NCBI GenBank assembly: GCA_900317515.1
Contig: ONHA01000008.1
Coordinates: forward strand, 19,821 to 83,820
Origin: an uncultured Eubacteriales bacterium
Lineage (GTDB): Bacteria > Bacillota > Clostridia > Lachnospirales > Lachnospiraceae
DNA length: 64,000 nt
Direction of reading: 5' to 3'
A program made the position numbers and the translations under genes. Below, piece after piece: positions 1 to 7,540 of the stretch (within the stretch, counting starts at the first letter, position 1; the number at the start of each line of letters is the position of its first letter). The notes under the pieces were generated by a model. The model was not told where the DNA came from and did no database searches. It saw only the letters and a program-made list of their open reading frames with translations.

Positions 1-622
1 TGACGGTGACGTCGTATTTTTCGAAAATGCGGTAGGCCTCCTCGAGCTCCCACTTCTCCCAGACGCGCCCGCAGGGGTTGTGGGGCGAGCAGAAGACGGC
101 TGCGTGAATGTTATTTTTCTTGATCTTCGCCTCCATGTCGGCGAAATCCATCCGCCAGACGCCGTTTTCGTCTCTTTTAAGCGGGCTGTGCACGATGCGG
201 TAGCCGTTGCTCGTTAAGGAGAAGGTAAAGCCGATGTAGGTCGGAGAGTGCAGAAGGACGCTGTCTCCCCTGGAGCAGAGGACGTTCAGGGCGCTGATGA
301 CGCCGCCCAGGACCCCGTTCTCGTAGCCGATCGCCTCTTTCGTGAGGCCGGTCATGCCGTTCCGGCTCCTCTGCCAGCGTATGATCCCGTCGTAGTAGGC
401 GTCCGAGACCTCAAAATAGCCGAAGGCGGGGTGCTGCACGCGCTTGATGATCGCTTCCTGGATGGCGGGCAGAGTTGGGAAATTCATGTCCGCGACCCAC
501 ATGGGGATTGCGGTAAAGCCCGGATCCGGCGCGGAGGGGCCGAAACTTATCTTTCCGATGGAATCCACCGCGAGGGCGTCGTGGCCGCGGCGGTCCATGA
601 TGGTTGTGAAATCGTATTTCAT
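1..622 (-). CDS. MalY/PatB-type PLP aminotransferase (C-S lyase), C-terminus beyond window
   Basis: The first ~207 residues of a fold-type I PLP enzyme are visible; the gene runs off the left edge. The start ATG at 622 follows an AAAGGA ribosome binding site. The N-terminus (MKYDFTTIMDRRGHDA..., then IPMWVADMNFPTLPAI) is the signature of MalY/PatB cystathionine beta-lyases, and SPHNPCGRVW near the window edge is the conserved Asn-containing PLP-contact loop. The PLP lysine lies in the unseen part. Family members cleave cystathionine or cysteine C-S bonds, or act as aminotransferases; the substrate cannot be told here. It is divergent from nrfA. Confidence 0.88.
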   Translation of the reverse strand, partial: MKYDFTTIMDRRGHDALAVDSIGKISFGPSAPDPGFTAIPMWVADMNFPTLPAIQEAIIKRVQHPAFGYFEVSDAYYDGIIRWQRSRNGMTGLTKEAIGYENGVLGGVISALNVLCSRGDSVLLHSPTYIGFTFSLTSNGYRIVHSPLKRDENGVWRMDFADMEAKIKKNNIHAAVFCSPHNPCGRVWEKWELEEAYRIFEKYDVTV

Positions 623-753
623 AGGGTTCCTTTCCGATGACGTAAGCATCTCGTACCAGTATACAGAGAGGCGGAAAAAATCGCAACCGGTTGCTGCAAA
701 TAATCAGAATGGGGAATGTTTAAATTAGGAGATTCTAACAGGAGACGCGGCAC

Positions 754-782
754 TTGACTTTAAACAAACGGTATCGTACAAT
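754..782 (+). promoter_or_regulatory. Sigma-A type promoter of nrfA
   Basis: TTGACT (754-759), a 17-bp spacer and TACAAT (777-782). Predicted start of transcription is near 789, giving a leader of about 95 nt before nrfA. Confidence 0.75.
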
Positions 783-797
783 ATAATAGAATAAGTA

Positions 798-841
798 CCG
801 GAGTTCTTCTTTTGATGTTTAAATAAGAAGTAACGCTCCGG
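798..841 (+). promoter_or_regulatory. Hairpin in the nrfA 5' leader
   Basis: CCGGAG (798-803) pairs with CTCCGG (836-841), and TTCTTCTT (804-811) pairs with AAGAAG plus AA (825-833) with one bulge. No U-tract follows, so it is not an intrinsic terminator. It may be a regulatory or stabilising leader structure. The 261-bp gap between the aminotransferase and nrfA holds only this and the promoter; no nrfH-like ORF is present. Confidence 0.45.
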
Positions 842-883
842 CATGAGTTGTGCAATGACTAAACCGAAACGGCAGGTGATCAT

Positions 884-2164
884 ATGAAAAACACACAGCT
901 TTTTGAAGCCTTAGGCGCGGCAGCATTGGGCGCTGTCATGTTCCTCGGGCTCGGCGCAGCCTCGGGAAACCGGGCGCTGTACTACACGGCTCCTTCCCTT
1001 GCGGCCAACAACCCGATCACGGCGGAGGACATCGTCTATAAGCAGGTGGACGCTCCCGCAACGACAAGCGCGGACGGCGTCATCACGGCGGATGAGTGGG
1101 CAGCTATCTTCCCGGAGCACGCAGTCTCCATGGGGGCCAACTCCGAGAACAGCTACCACGTGAGCTACCTCGAGGAGGATCCGTATCTTGTCAACATCTA
1201 TGAGGGCTACGGCTTCGCCAAGGACTACGAGAGTGCCCGCGGCCACGCCTACACGCTCGAGGATGTCGCGGCGACGGCCCGCCCGCACGCGACCGCGAAC
1301 TGCTTAACCTGCAAGACCCCGAACTTCACCAAACTGGTCAACGATCTGGGCGTGGAAGTGTACTCGATGGATTTCAATGAGGTCTACGAGCAGATGAGCG
1401 AGAACATCAGCTGCTACACATGCCACGGCAATATGCAGGGCAATGAAGGCCAGCGTGTCGTCACGCACTCCTACGTGCACAAGTGTCTCGGAGAAAACGT
1501 CGACACGATCAACGTCTCGACGCTGGTCTGCGGCCAGTGCCACATCGAGTACTATTTCGCACCGGAGACCAAGGAGACCTCGATGCCGTACTCGAGCCTC
1601 GAGGAGATGACACCGGAAGCAATCCTCGCCTACTACGATTCCATCGGCTTTGCCGACTGGACCCAGGAGAGCACCGGCGCTAAGATGCTGAAGACCCAGC
1701 ATCCGGAGCTCGAGACCGTCACCCACGGCAAGCACGCCGCTTTCCTCTCCTGCGCGGACTGCCATATGCCGCTTGAGAGAGCCGTGGACGGCTCCGTCTA
1801 CCACAGCCATAAGCTGGTGAGCCCGCTTGAAAATGAACAGCTCCTCGCCTCCTGCGCAGAGTGCCACGGCGATACCGACATGGTTGCATTTGTGCACGGA
1901 ATCCAGGATGAAATCACGGGCCGCGAGACCGAGGTCGGCAACAAGCTCTCCGATTTCAAGGACAAGCTCGCCGAGGCCAACCAGTCCGGCAGCAAGACCG
2001 AGGCAGAGCTGGAGAAGATACGCCACATCTACCGCTCGGCGCAGTGGTACTTCGATTTCTGCTATGTCGAGAATTCTGAGGGCGCTCACAACTCGCAGCT
2101 TTCCCGCGACTGCCTGAACCGCTCGGAGGAGCTGATCAATGAGGGCATGACGTACTTCGCATAA
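884..2164 (+). CDS. nrfA: Ammonia-forming pentahaem cytochrome c nitrite reductase NrfA
   Basis: NrfA reduces nitrite to ammonium with six electrons on the outer face of the membrane. Five haem-binding motifs are visible in the expected order: CLTCK (the diagnostic Lys-ligated active-site haem), CYTCH, CGQCH, CADCH and CAECH. The catalytic Arg (in ESARGHAY), Tyr (GQCHIEYYF) and His (TQHPELE) are all present, so the enzyme looks intact. An uncharged hydrophobic stretch at residues 8-30 is a signal or membrane anchor. The start at 884 has an AGGTGAT ribosome binding site. resB and ccsA follow directly. The usual quinol dehydrogenase partner NrfH is not encoded beside it, so the electron donor is unknown. 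Confidence 0.95.
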   Translation: MKNTQLFEALGAAALGAVMFLGLGAASGNRALYYTAPSLAANNPITAEDIVYKQVDAPATTSADGVITADEWAAIFPEHAVSMGANSENSYHVSYLEEDPYLVNIYEGYGFAKDYESARGHAYTLEDVAATARPHATANCLTCKTPNFTKLVNDLGVEVYSMDFNEVYEQMSENISCYTCHGNMQGNEGQRVVTHSYVHKCLGENVDTINVSTLVCGQCHIEYYFAPETKETSMPYSSLEEMTPEAILAYYDSIGFADWTQESTGAKMLKTQHPELETVTHGKHAAFLSCADCHMPLERAVDGSVYHSHKLVSPLENEQLLASCAECHGDTDMVAFVHGIQDEITGRETEVGNKLSDFKDKLAEANQSGSKTEAELEKIRHIYRSAQWYFDFCYVENSEGAHNSQLSRDCLNRSEELINEGMTYFA

Positions 2165-2198
2165 GGAAACCTGAACAAAAAGAACCGGCAACGATGGG

Positions 2199-2229
2199 AA
2201 AGGGGAAAGAAATTTCCCCTTTCTTTTTT
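2199..2229 (+). terminator. Rho-independent terminator after nrfA
   Basis: A perfect ten-base-pair stem (AAAGGGGAAA / TTTCCCCTTT) with a GAAA loop is followed by a T-rich tract. It separates nrfA from resB, so the assembly genes are probably transcribed by read-through or from their own -10 just downstream. Confidence 0.85.
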
Positions 2230-2242
2230 GGGAAAAGAACAA

Positions 2243-2248
2243 TATAAT
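2243..2248 (+). promoter_or_regulatory. Candidate -10 box just upstream of resB
   Basis: TATAAT lies 7 nt before the resB ATG at 2256. No good -35 box is visible at the right spacing (TTTCTT at 2220-2225). If used, transcription would begin at or next to the ATG. Confidence 0.35.
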
Positions 2249-2255
2249 TAAAAAT

Positions 2256-3545
2256 ATGAATACATTGAAAAAAGTATGGAAATTCATAAGCTCCATGCAG
2301 TTCGCGATCGGACTTCTGATGATCCTCGTTCTGGCCTGCTCGGTGGGGAGCCTTATCACCCAGAAGCAGCCGTACGCGGTGTACGCAGACCAGTACGGTG
2401 AGCGCCTGGCGGGAGCCATTATGGCACTGCAGCTGGACGATATGTTTCACAGCTGGTGGTTTGTGGTGCTGTCTGCATTTTTATGCCTGAACCTGCTTCT
2501 CTGCAACCTGATCCGCCTGCCGTCGATCCTCAACATGATGAAGAAGGAGGCGGATCCTGTAAGCTCAGTGGGGAAGACCGGAAGCGTAGAGCTCTCCGGC
2601 ATCAAGGACCCGGATGGCTTTTTTAAGGCCATGGGTTTCGGCAATGTAAAATCCGGTGAGTCGGAGGTAAATGAGGAGAAGCGCAGCTGGAAATACTCGG
2701 TGAAGAACCGGATCGGCCTCTGGGGCGCCTGGGTCTGTCATCTGGGAGTCCTGCTCCTCATCCTGGGCTTCGGGCTCGGGCAGGCGACCAAGGAGGAGTT
2801 CACGGTCTACGGTCTGCCGGGCGATTCCCAGCCGGTCGGTGAGACGGGCGTGATCCTCACGATCGACTCGTTCGACATCGGCCTTCGGGAGGATGACACG
2901 GTGGAGCAGTACACCGCGGGCATCACGGTGCGGCGGCCGTCGGACGGCGCGGAGGAGAGCGCAGAGATCAGCGTGAACAACCCGGCTTCGATCTTCGGCA
3001 TGAAATTCTACCAGAATTCCACCGGCTGGGCGGCTGACATCCACATCAAAAAGAACGGGGAGGCACTTCAGGACGAGGTGATCTACGCCGGCGAGTATGT
3101 GGCGGTTTCGGATATGCCGAATCTTGTCATTTACCTAAACGCCTTCTATCCGGACTATGTGCTTAAGGAGGGCAAGGGGCCGATGAGCGCGAGCTCGACG
3201 GTCAAAAACCCCGCCTACCTCTACTCGGTCTACTATCAGGGGCAGATGCTCGGCATGAACGCGCTCATGGAGAGCGAGGAGCTGACGATCGACGAGTACA
3301 CGGTCACCTTTGACAACCCGCGGAATTTCACGCTGATCCAGGTGAAGCGGGACCGCTTCACGTTCCTTGCGCTGATCGGGGGGCTCGTGGTTCTGGCTGG
3401 CCTGATCTTTGCATTTTACACCCAGGAGGCCAAAATCTGGGCGCTCAAAGAGGCCGACGGCACCTGGACGGTGCACGGGATGAGCCGGAAGGGCGGCGTG
3501 CTCTTCGCGGAACAGTTCCGGGAGGCTGCGGAAAAATTCAAATAA
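2256..3545 (+). CDS. resB: ResB-type cytochrome c biogenesis protein (System II)
   Basis: ResB and CcsA form the System II complex that carries haem across the membrane and joins it to CXXCH/CXXCK motifs. Four membrane segments are visible: two near the N-terminus (SMQFAIGLLMILVLACSVG; WWFVVLSAFLCLNLLLC), one after LWGAWVCHLGVLLLILGFG, then a large extracytoplasmic domain and a final segment (LIGGLVVLAGLIFAF). The length of 429 residues fits Gram-positive ResB. It lies between nrfA and ccsA, which gives it an obvious client. No Shine-Dalgarno sequence precedes the ATG. An alternative start further downstream would delete the first membrane segment and is unlikely. Confidence 0.9.
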   Translation: MNTLKKVWKFISSMQFAIGLLMILVLACSVGSLITQKQPYAVYADQYGERLAGAIMALQLDDMFHSWWFVVLSAFLCLNLLLCNLIRLPSILNMMKKEADPVSSVGKTGSVELSGIKDPDGFFKAMGFGNVKSGESEVNEEKRSWKYSVKNRIGLWGAWVCHLGVLLLILGFGLGQATKEEFTVYGLPGDSQPVGETGVILTIDSFDIGLREDDTVEQYTAGITVRRPSDGAEESAEISVNNPASIFGMKFYQNSTGWAADIHIKKNGEALQDEVIYAGEYVAVSDMPNLVIYLNAFYPDYVLKEGKGPMSASSTVKNPAYLYSVYYQGQMLGMNALMESEELTIDEYTVTFDNPRNFTLIQVKRDRFTFLALIGGLVVLAGLIFAFYTQEAKIWALKEADGTWTVHGMSRKGGVLFAEQFREAAEKFK

Positions 3546-3586
3546 AGCCGGAAGGCAGGTTTTCCGGTTTATGAGGGAGGTTTCAA

Positions 3587-4408
3587 ATGAATTATCTGGG
3601 AATTGAAAATGTACTCTTCGCCGTCATCATGGTGCTCTACTTCCTCGCGATGGGCGCCTACTTCGTCTTTGTGGCGGCGAAGAAGGAGAACATGGCTAAG
3701 GTTGCGATGCTGCTTCAGGGGGCGGGCTTTGTGCTGCACACGGTCGCCCTGATCCTCCGCGGGATCGGCGCAGGCCGCCTGCCGCTCACGAACCAGTACG
3801 AGTTCGCAACGAGCTTCGCCTGGGGCCTCTGCCTCGTGAGCCTGGTCTTCGTGGTCCGGTACAGGTTCCATGTGCTGGGCGCGTTTGCGGCGCCTGTCAT
3901 TTTCCTGATCATCGGCTATGCGGCCATGCAGAGCAAGGAAGTGCACGACCTCATGCCGGCTCTGCAGAGCAACTGGCTGGGCTTCCACGTCTCCTCGGCG
4001 ATCATCGCCTACGGCGGATTCGGGGTCTCGTTCGTGCTGGGTATCATTTTCCTGATGCGGGAGCGCATGAAGGACCAGGGGTTCCTTGACCGCCACGTGC
4101 CGTCCAAGGAGAAGCTGGACCTCATCGGCTACCGCTCGGTGGCGCTCGGGCTCCTGTTCCTCACGCTCTGCATCCTGACCGGGGCGATCTGGGCGGAGCG
4201 CGCCTGGGGCAGTTACTGGTCCTGGGACCCGAAGGAGACATGGTCTCTCGTCACCTGGCTGATCTACGCGGTCTACCTGCACCTTCGCATACGCAGGGGC
4301 TGGAACGGACGTGCGGCGGCGATCTTTGCGGTTATCGGGTTCATCGCGGTGCTCTTTACCTACATCGGCGTCAATACGTTTTTGCCGGGGGTGCACAGCT
4401 ACAAGTAA
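3587..4408 (+). CDS. ccsA: CcsA/ResC-type haem lyase, System II cytochrome c assembly
   Basis: A polytopic membrane protein of 273 residues carrying the tryptophan-rich WWD motif (WGSYWSWDPKETWSLVTWL, about residues 208-226) that binds haem, and conserved histidines flanking it. It works with ResB to attach haem to apocytochromes such as the neighbouring NrfA. ATG at 3587 has a GGGAGG ribosome binding site 41 bp after resB, consistent with a resB-ccsA operon. A strong terminator follows. Confidence 0.93.
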   Translation: MNYLGIENVLFAVIMVLYFLAMGAYFVFVAAKKENMAKVAMLLQGAGFVLHTVALILRGIGAGRLPLTNQYEFATSFAWGLCLVSLVFVVRYRFHVLGAFAAPVIFLIIGYAAMQSKEVHDLMPALQSNWLGFHVSSAIIAYGGFGVSFVLGIIFLMRERMKDQGFLDRHVPSKEKLDLIGYRSVALGLLFLTLCILTGAIWAERAWGSYWSWDPKETWSLVTWLIYAVYLHLRIRRGWNGRAAAIFAVIGFIAVLFTYIGVNTFLPGVHSYK

Positions 4409-4430
4409 AGACAGATAAATATGTCGGCGG

Positions 4431-4478
4431 AAGCCGGGCGGATGGAAATGAAGCCATCTGCCCGGCTTGTTTTTTTTT
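4431..4478 (+). terminator. Rho-independent terminator after ccsA
   Basis: A long GC-rich stem, AAGCCGGGC...GATGG paired with CCATC...GCCCGGCTT, is followed by nine T residues interrupted only by one G. Confidence 0.9.
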
Positions 4479-4510
4479 GCCCGGGAGCCGGGCGGGTTGT
4501 CAAACTTGTG

Positions 4511-4539
4511 TTGAGGATACCTGACAAAACTGCTATAAT
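4511..4539 (+). promoter_or_regulatory. Promoter of the first comB-like gene
   Basis: TTGAGG (4511-4516), a 17-bp spacer and a consensus TATAAT (4534-4539). Confidence 0.7.
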
Positions 4540-4556
4540 GAACAGACATTAACGAG

Positions 4557-4582
4557 TGTATCAGAAGAACAAGCCTGATACA
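4557..4582 (+). promoter_or_regulatory. Leader hairpin next to the comB ribosome binding site
   Basis: TGTATCAG and CTGATACA form a perfect 8-bp stem with a 10-nt loop. The 3' arm touches the GGAAGG ribosome binding site at about 4583-4588, so the structure could modulate translation. That role is inferred only. Confidence 0.4.
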
Positions 4583-4599
4583 GGAAGGACTGAAAGAAT

Positions 4600-5304
4600 A
4601 TGGAAATTGGTATCTATCACCTGCTTGAAGGTGCCCGGGAAGCCGACGGTCTCACCGTGATCATCGACGTCTTCCGCGCCTTCTCGCTCGAGTGTTACCT
4701 CTATGCGATGGGAGCCCGGGAGATCCGGCCGGTCGGCAGGATCGAGGAGGCCTTCGCCTGGAAAAATGAAGACCCGGACTGTCTCCTCGCCGGCGAGCGA
4801 GGCGGAAAGATGTGCGAGGGATTTGACTTCGGGAACTCGCCCTCAGCCGCCGAGAAGATCGACGTGCGGGGAAAGAGGATCATTCACACGACCAGTGCGG
4901 GAACCCAGGGAATCGTGAACGCGGTTCACGCGGAGGAGATCATCGGAGGAGCGCTTGTGAACGCCCGGGCGGTCGCCGCCTACATCAAAAGGAGGAACCC
5001 GGAGAAGGTCTCGCTCGTGTGCATGGGCAACGGCGGCGTCAGGCCGGCAGCGGAGGACGAGCTCTGTGCGGAGTATATCAGGGCGCTGCTGCTCGGCGAG
5101 GAGATCCCGGACTTTGATGAGAGAGTGCAGCATCTCCGGATTCAGGGCGGCGAGCATTTCTTTGATCCGGAGCGGCAGGAGATATTTCCGGAGACGGATT
5201 TCTGGCGCTGCATCAAGTACGATAAGTTTGATTTTGTGGTGAGGATCGAGCGGGATGATAAGGGGCTGGTTTCGAGAATTGTCCGGGCGGACGAATTTTC
5301 CTGA
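4600..5304 (+). CDS. ComB-like 2-phosphosulfolactate phosphatase family protein, copy 1
   Basis: The 234-residue protein has the ComB family signatures: VIIDVFRAFS near the N-terminus, LLAGERGG, GFDFGNSPS, HTTSAGTQG and VCMGNGGVRPAAEDE. ComB hydrolyses 2-phosphosulfolactate in coenzyme M synthesis. In Clostridia without that pathway the true substrate is unknown, so only the family is safe. It has its own promoter. A second copy at 11296-11988 is nearly identical in the centre and differs at both ends; the two copies bracket the defence island. Confidence 0.85.
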   Translation: MEIGIYHLLEGAREADGLTVIIDVFRAFSLECYLYAMGAREIRPVGRIEEAFAWKNEDPDCLLAGERGGKMCEGFDFGNSPSAAEKIDVRGKRIIHTTSAGTQGIVNAVHAEEIIGGALVNARAVAAYIKRRNPEKVSLVCMGNGGVRPAAEDELCAEYIRALLLGEEIPDFDERVQHLRIQGGEHFFDPERQEIFPETDFWRCIKYDKFDFVVRIERDDKGLVSRIVRADEFS

Positions 5305-5312
5305 CGCACATA

Positions 5313-5341
5313 TTGACCGGGAAGTTCATTTTTATTAAAAT
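5313..5341 (+). promoter_or_regulatory. Promoter of the Nif11-type peptide gene
   Basis: TTGACC (5313-5318), 17-bp spacer, TAAAAT (5336-5341), starting right after the comB stop codon. It indicates that the peptide gene is separately transcribed. Confidence 0.7.
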
Positions 5342-5409
5342 AAATAGTTGGCAATCGTACTACTCTACGGATAACAGCAGCATATCTTGATTACAAAGGA
5401 GGACAGAAC

Positions 5410-5802
5410 ATGGCACTGGAAAACGCAAAAAAATTCGTGGAAATGATTGAGAACGACAAGGCTTTAAAGGAGCGCATCGCGAAGATGCAGCCGGAAGAGA
5501 GCCTCGCGGCCGCAAAAGAACTTGGCCTTTTTTTCACTTTAGAGGAACTGAAGGAAGCCGGAAAGGCCGCAGCGTCGCGGAACCTTGAAGCTGACGAGCT
5601 CGGAGAAGTCGCCGGAGGAATCTTTATGCCGCCTGTTACGGATTGGAACAATGGCTGTCCGGGCAATTCACAAGGTCGTCATCTGTGGGTAAAGACAGGC
5701 CATGAGGAAGAGCCGCACAGTTTTCTGTGGTGGGATTATACAGAAGGATATGACCACGAGGAGTGTACGCTTTGTGGGCAAACAAGAAGAGTTCGTGTCT
5801 GA
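5410..5802 (+). CDS. Nif11-class leader peptide protein, putative RiPP precursor
   Basis: The first ~70 residues match the Nif11-like leader architecture: AKKFVEMIENDKALKERI, then PEESLAAAKELG and FFTLEELKEA. They end in a double-glycine cleavage motif (LGEVAGG). After the GG is a ~60-residue core rich in Trp, His and Cys (NNGCPGN near its start; HEECTLCGQ near its end). The leader type is used for peptides trimmed at GG by peptidase-containing transporters and modified by RiPP enzymes. No modifying enzyme or transporter lies nearby, so it is an orphan here. The HxnC..CG pattern could instead bind a metal. RBS is AAAGGAGG; the gene has its own promoter and terminator. Confidence 0.75.
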   Translation: MALENAKKFVEMIENDKALKERIAKMQPEESLAAAKELGLFFTLEELKEAGKAAASRNLEADELGEVAGGIFMPPVTDWNNGCPGNSQGRHLWVKTGHEEEPHSFLWWDYTEGYDHEECTLCGQTRRVRV

Positions 5803-5828
5803 CAGGCAGAACGGAGAGACAGATAATC

Positions 5829-5876
5829 AAAAAAGCCGTGCAAAAAGGCTTCCTCCCCTTTTTGCACGGCTTTTTG
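5829..5876. terminator. Strong, symmetrical intrinsic terminator
   Basis: A stem of about 19 bp, AAAAAGCCGTGCAAAAAGG paired with CCTTTTTGCACGGCTTTTT, with A-runs on the left and T-runs on the right, so it can work in both directions. It marks the end of host-like sequence before the AT-rich island. Confidence 0.9.
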
Positions 5877-5879
5877 ATT

Positions 5880-6101
5880 CATCCGGTTTGTGTCTGGATA
5901 TACCGGTGCGGTGAAACCGGATTCATGTCACAACTCGTTCTAGGCTGAGATACCAGCCGATCTCTGTTTGCTTTTTAATAGGTGAAACTCCTTAAAGACA
6001 AGACTTTTTGGAAAGGCAATTCGGAGAAATCGTAAAAACAATGTATACACGGAGCGATAAAGTTATTATTCAGGAAAACTATAGAAACGCTGTATAACCG
6101 C
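5880..6101. other. AT-rich non-coding left margin of the defence island
   Basis: No plausible gene is seen here. Composition turns distinctly AT-rich between about 5940 and 6000 and remains so until about 11210. No clear target-site duplication, tRNA or integrase is visible. Confidence 0.5.
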
Positions 6102-6130
6102 TTGACCAATTTCGCTTAAACGAATATAAT
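6102..6130 (+). promoter_or_regulatory. Promoter of the restriction-modification operon
   Basis: TTGACC (6102-6107), 17-bp spacer and TATAAT (6125-6130), 40 bp upstream of the small HTH gene. It is the only good promoter before a set of tightly spaced genes running to 11096. Confidence 0.75.
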
Positions 6131-6170
6131 ATATTTGTTGATTTATACCCATTCTTCATGGAGGTATCTT

Positions 6171-6341
6171 GTGAACGGATATATTACTGTACAAGACGCG
6201 GCTAAAAAGTGGGAAATTAGCGAACGTCAAGTTCAAATTCTTTGCAAAAGCGGGCGTATAGACGGAGCTCAGAAGCTAAGTCGTATTTGGATTATTCCAG
6301 AAAAAGCCGAAAAGCCTACTAAATCTGCTGATATGAGGTGA
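6171..6341 (+). CDS. Small MerR/excisionase-like HTH protein
   Basis: A 56-residue protein (NGYITVQDAAKKWEISERQV..., IDGAQKLSRIWIIP) with the winged-helix look of excisionase/MerR N-terminal domains. The GTG start at 6171 is chosen because GGAGGT (6160-6165) sits at the right distance; the upstream ATG at 6135 has no such site. It lies 7 bp before the methyltransferase gene. A regulatory role like that of a controller protein for the restriction-modification operon is inferred from position only. Confidence 0.7.
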   Translation: MNGYITVQDAAKKWEISERQVQILCKSGRIDGAQKLSRIWIIPEKAEKPTKSADMR

Positions 6342-6348
6342 ATATAGG

Positions 6349-7539
6349 ATGGTTAGCAATACCCTTACAATGCTGGATCTCTTTGCCGGAGCTGGTGGGC
6401 TATCAGAAGGCTTATCAGAGGCTGGCTTTCATAGCCTTTTTGCTTCAGAAATTGTCCCGGTATACGCTGAGACATACAAGAAAAACCATCCATCTGCGAA
6501 AGTGCTAACGGCTGACATTCGTACACTTGATGCTGAACAGATTAGAGAAGAACTTAGGTTACAAAAAGGCGAACTGGATCTTTTAGCTGGTGGGCCCCCG
6601 TGTCAGGGATTTTCAATAAATGCTCCAGTTAGAAGCGTGCTTGATCAACGTAACCATCTATTCAAAGAATATCTTCGCTTTGTGGACGCCTTTCAGCCAA
6701 GAGCTGTTCTCATAGAAAATGTACCTGGGCTAGTGTCTTTTGAACACGGGGCAACATTACACGCAATTCTTGATTCTCTTGCCGAATTAGGTTATGGGGC
6801 GGATGTCCGAATTCTTGGTGCGGCCTATTATGGGGTTCCTCAAATGCGTTGGAGAACCATTATCATTGGCGTAAGAGGAACAGAGCTTCCTACGATGGCT
6901 TTCCCCGAGCCGATTTATCACGCTCCGATTAGGCCGAATTTCACAACAACGTTTGATGGACAAGTCTTGGTAAAATATCCGTCAGAAATAGCGTCATCTC
7001 ACTTTACTACTGTTCAAGAAGCTATAGGTGATTTGCCGCCTCTTAAGGCTGGTGAAAAAGGGGCTACTGTAAAAGAATATCTCTGTGCTCCTCTATGCGA
7101 TTATCAAAGAAGGTTACGCATAGGAAGTAGCGGAGTCTATAATCATGAAGCTCCAAAGCTTTCAAAAATCAATCTGGAGCGCTTGAAATACATAAAACCT
7201 GGCGGTAACTGGACTGACATACCCGATGATATGTTGCCAAAGGGAATGCAACTTGCGAGAAAATCTGATCATACAAAACGGTATGGAAGAGTGAAACCTG
7301 ACGGATTGGCATCGACAATACTAACGAAGTGTGATCCGCATTGGGGAGCTTTTTTCCACTATGAACAAGAACGATCCTTTACGGTCCGAGAAGCCGCAAG
7401 AATACAGTCGTTCCCTGATCATTATATCTTTATAGGATCGCAAGCGGAACAATTCGCTCAAGTTGGAAACGCAGTTCCACCGCTATTGGCAGAAGCTGTT
7501 GGACTTGCAATAAAGTCTATTTTACAGGAGGTAAAATAA
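6349..7539 (+). CDS. DNA (cytosine-5) methyltransferase
   Basis: All main C5-MTase motifs are visible: motif I LDLFAGAGGLSEG (residues 9-21, AdoMet binding), motif IV GGPPCQGFS with the catalytic Cys at 85, motif VI ENVPG (123-127), motif VIII QMRWR (from 165) and the C-terminal RIQSFPD and QVGNAVPP motifs. The length of 396 residues is normal. It should protect host DNA from the endonuclease encoded 1 bp downstream. Codon use is AT-rich compared with flanking genes, in line with transfer. Target sequence cannot be read from the protein. Confidence 0.95.
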   Translation: MVSNTLTMLDLFAGAGGLSEGLSEAGFHSLFASEIVPVYAETYKKNHPSAKVLTADIRTLDAEQIREELRLQKGELDLLAGGPPCQGFSINAPVRSVLDQRNHLFKEYLRFVDAFQPRAVLIENVPGLVSFEHGATLHAILDSLAELGYGADVRILGAAYYGVPQMRWRTIIIGVRGTELPTMAFPEPIYHAPIRPNFTTTFDGQVLVKYPSEIASSHFTTVQEAIGDLPPLKAGEKGATVKEYLCAPLCDYQRRLRIGSSGVYNHEAPKLSKINLERLKYIKPGGNWTDIPDDMLPKGMQLARKSDHTKRYGRVKPDGLASTILTKCDPHWGAFFHYEQERSFTVREAARIQSFPDHYIFIGSQAEQFAQVGNAVPPLLAEAVGLAIKSILQEVK

Positions 7540-7540
7540 T

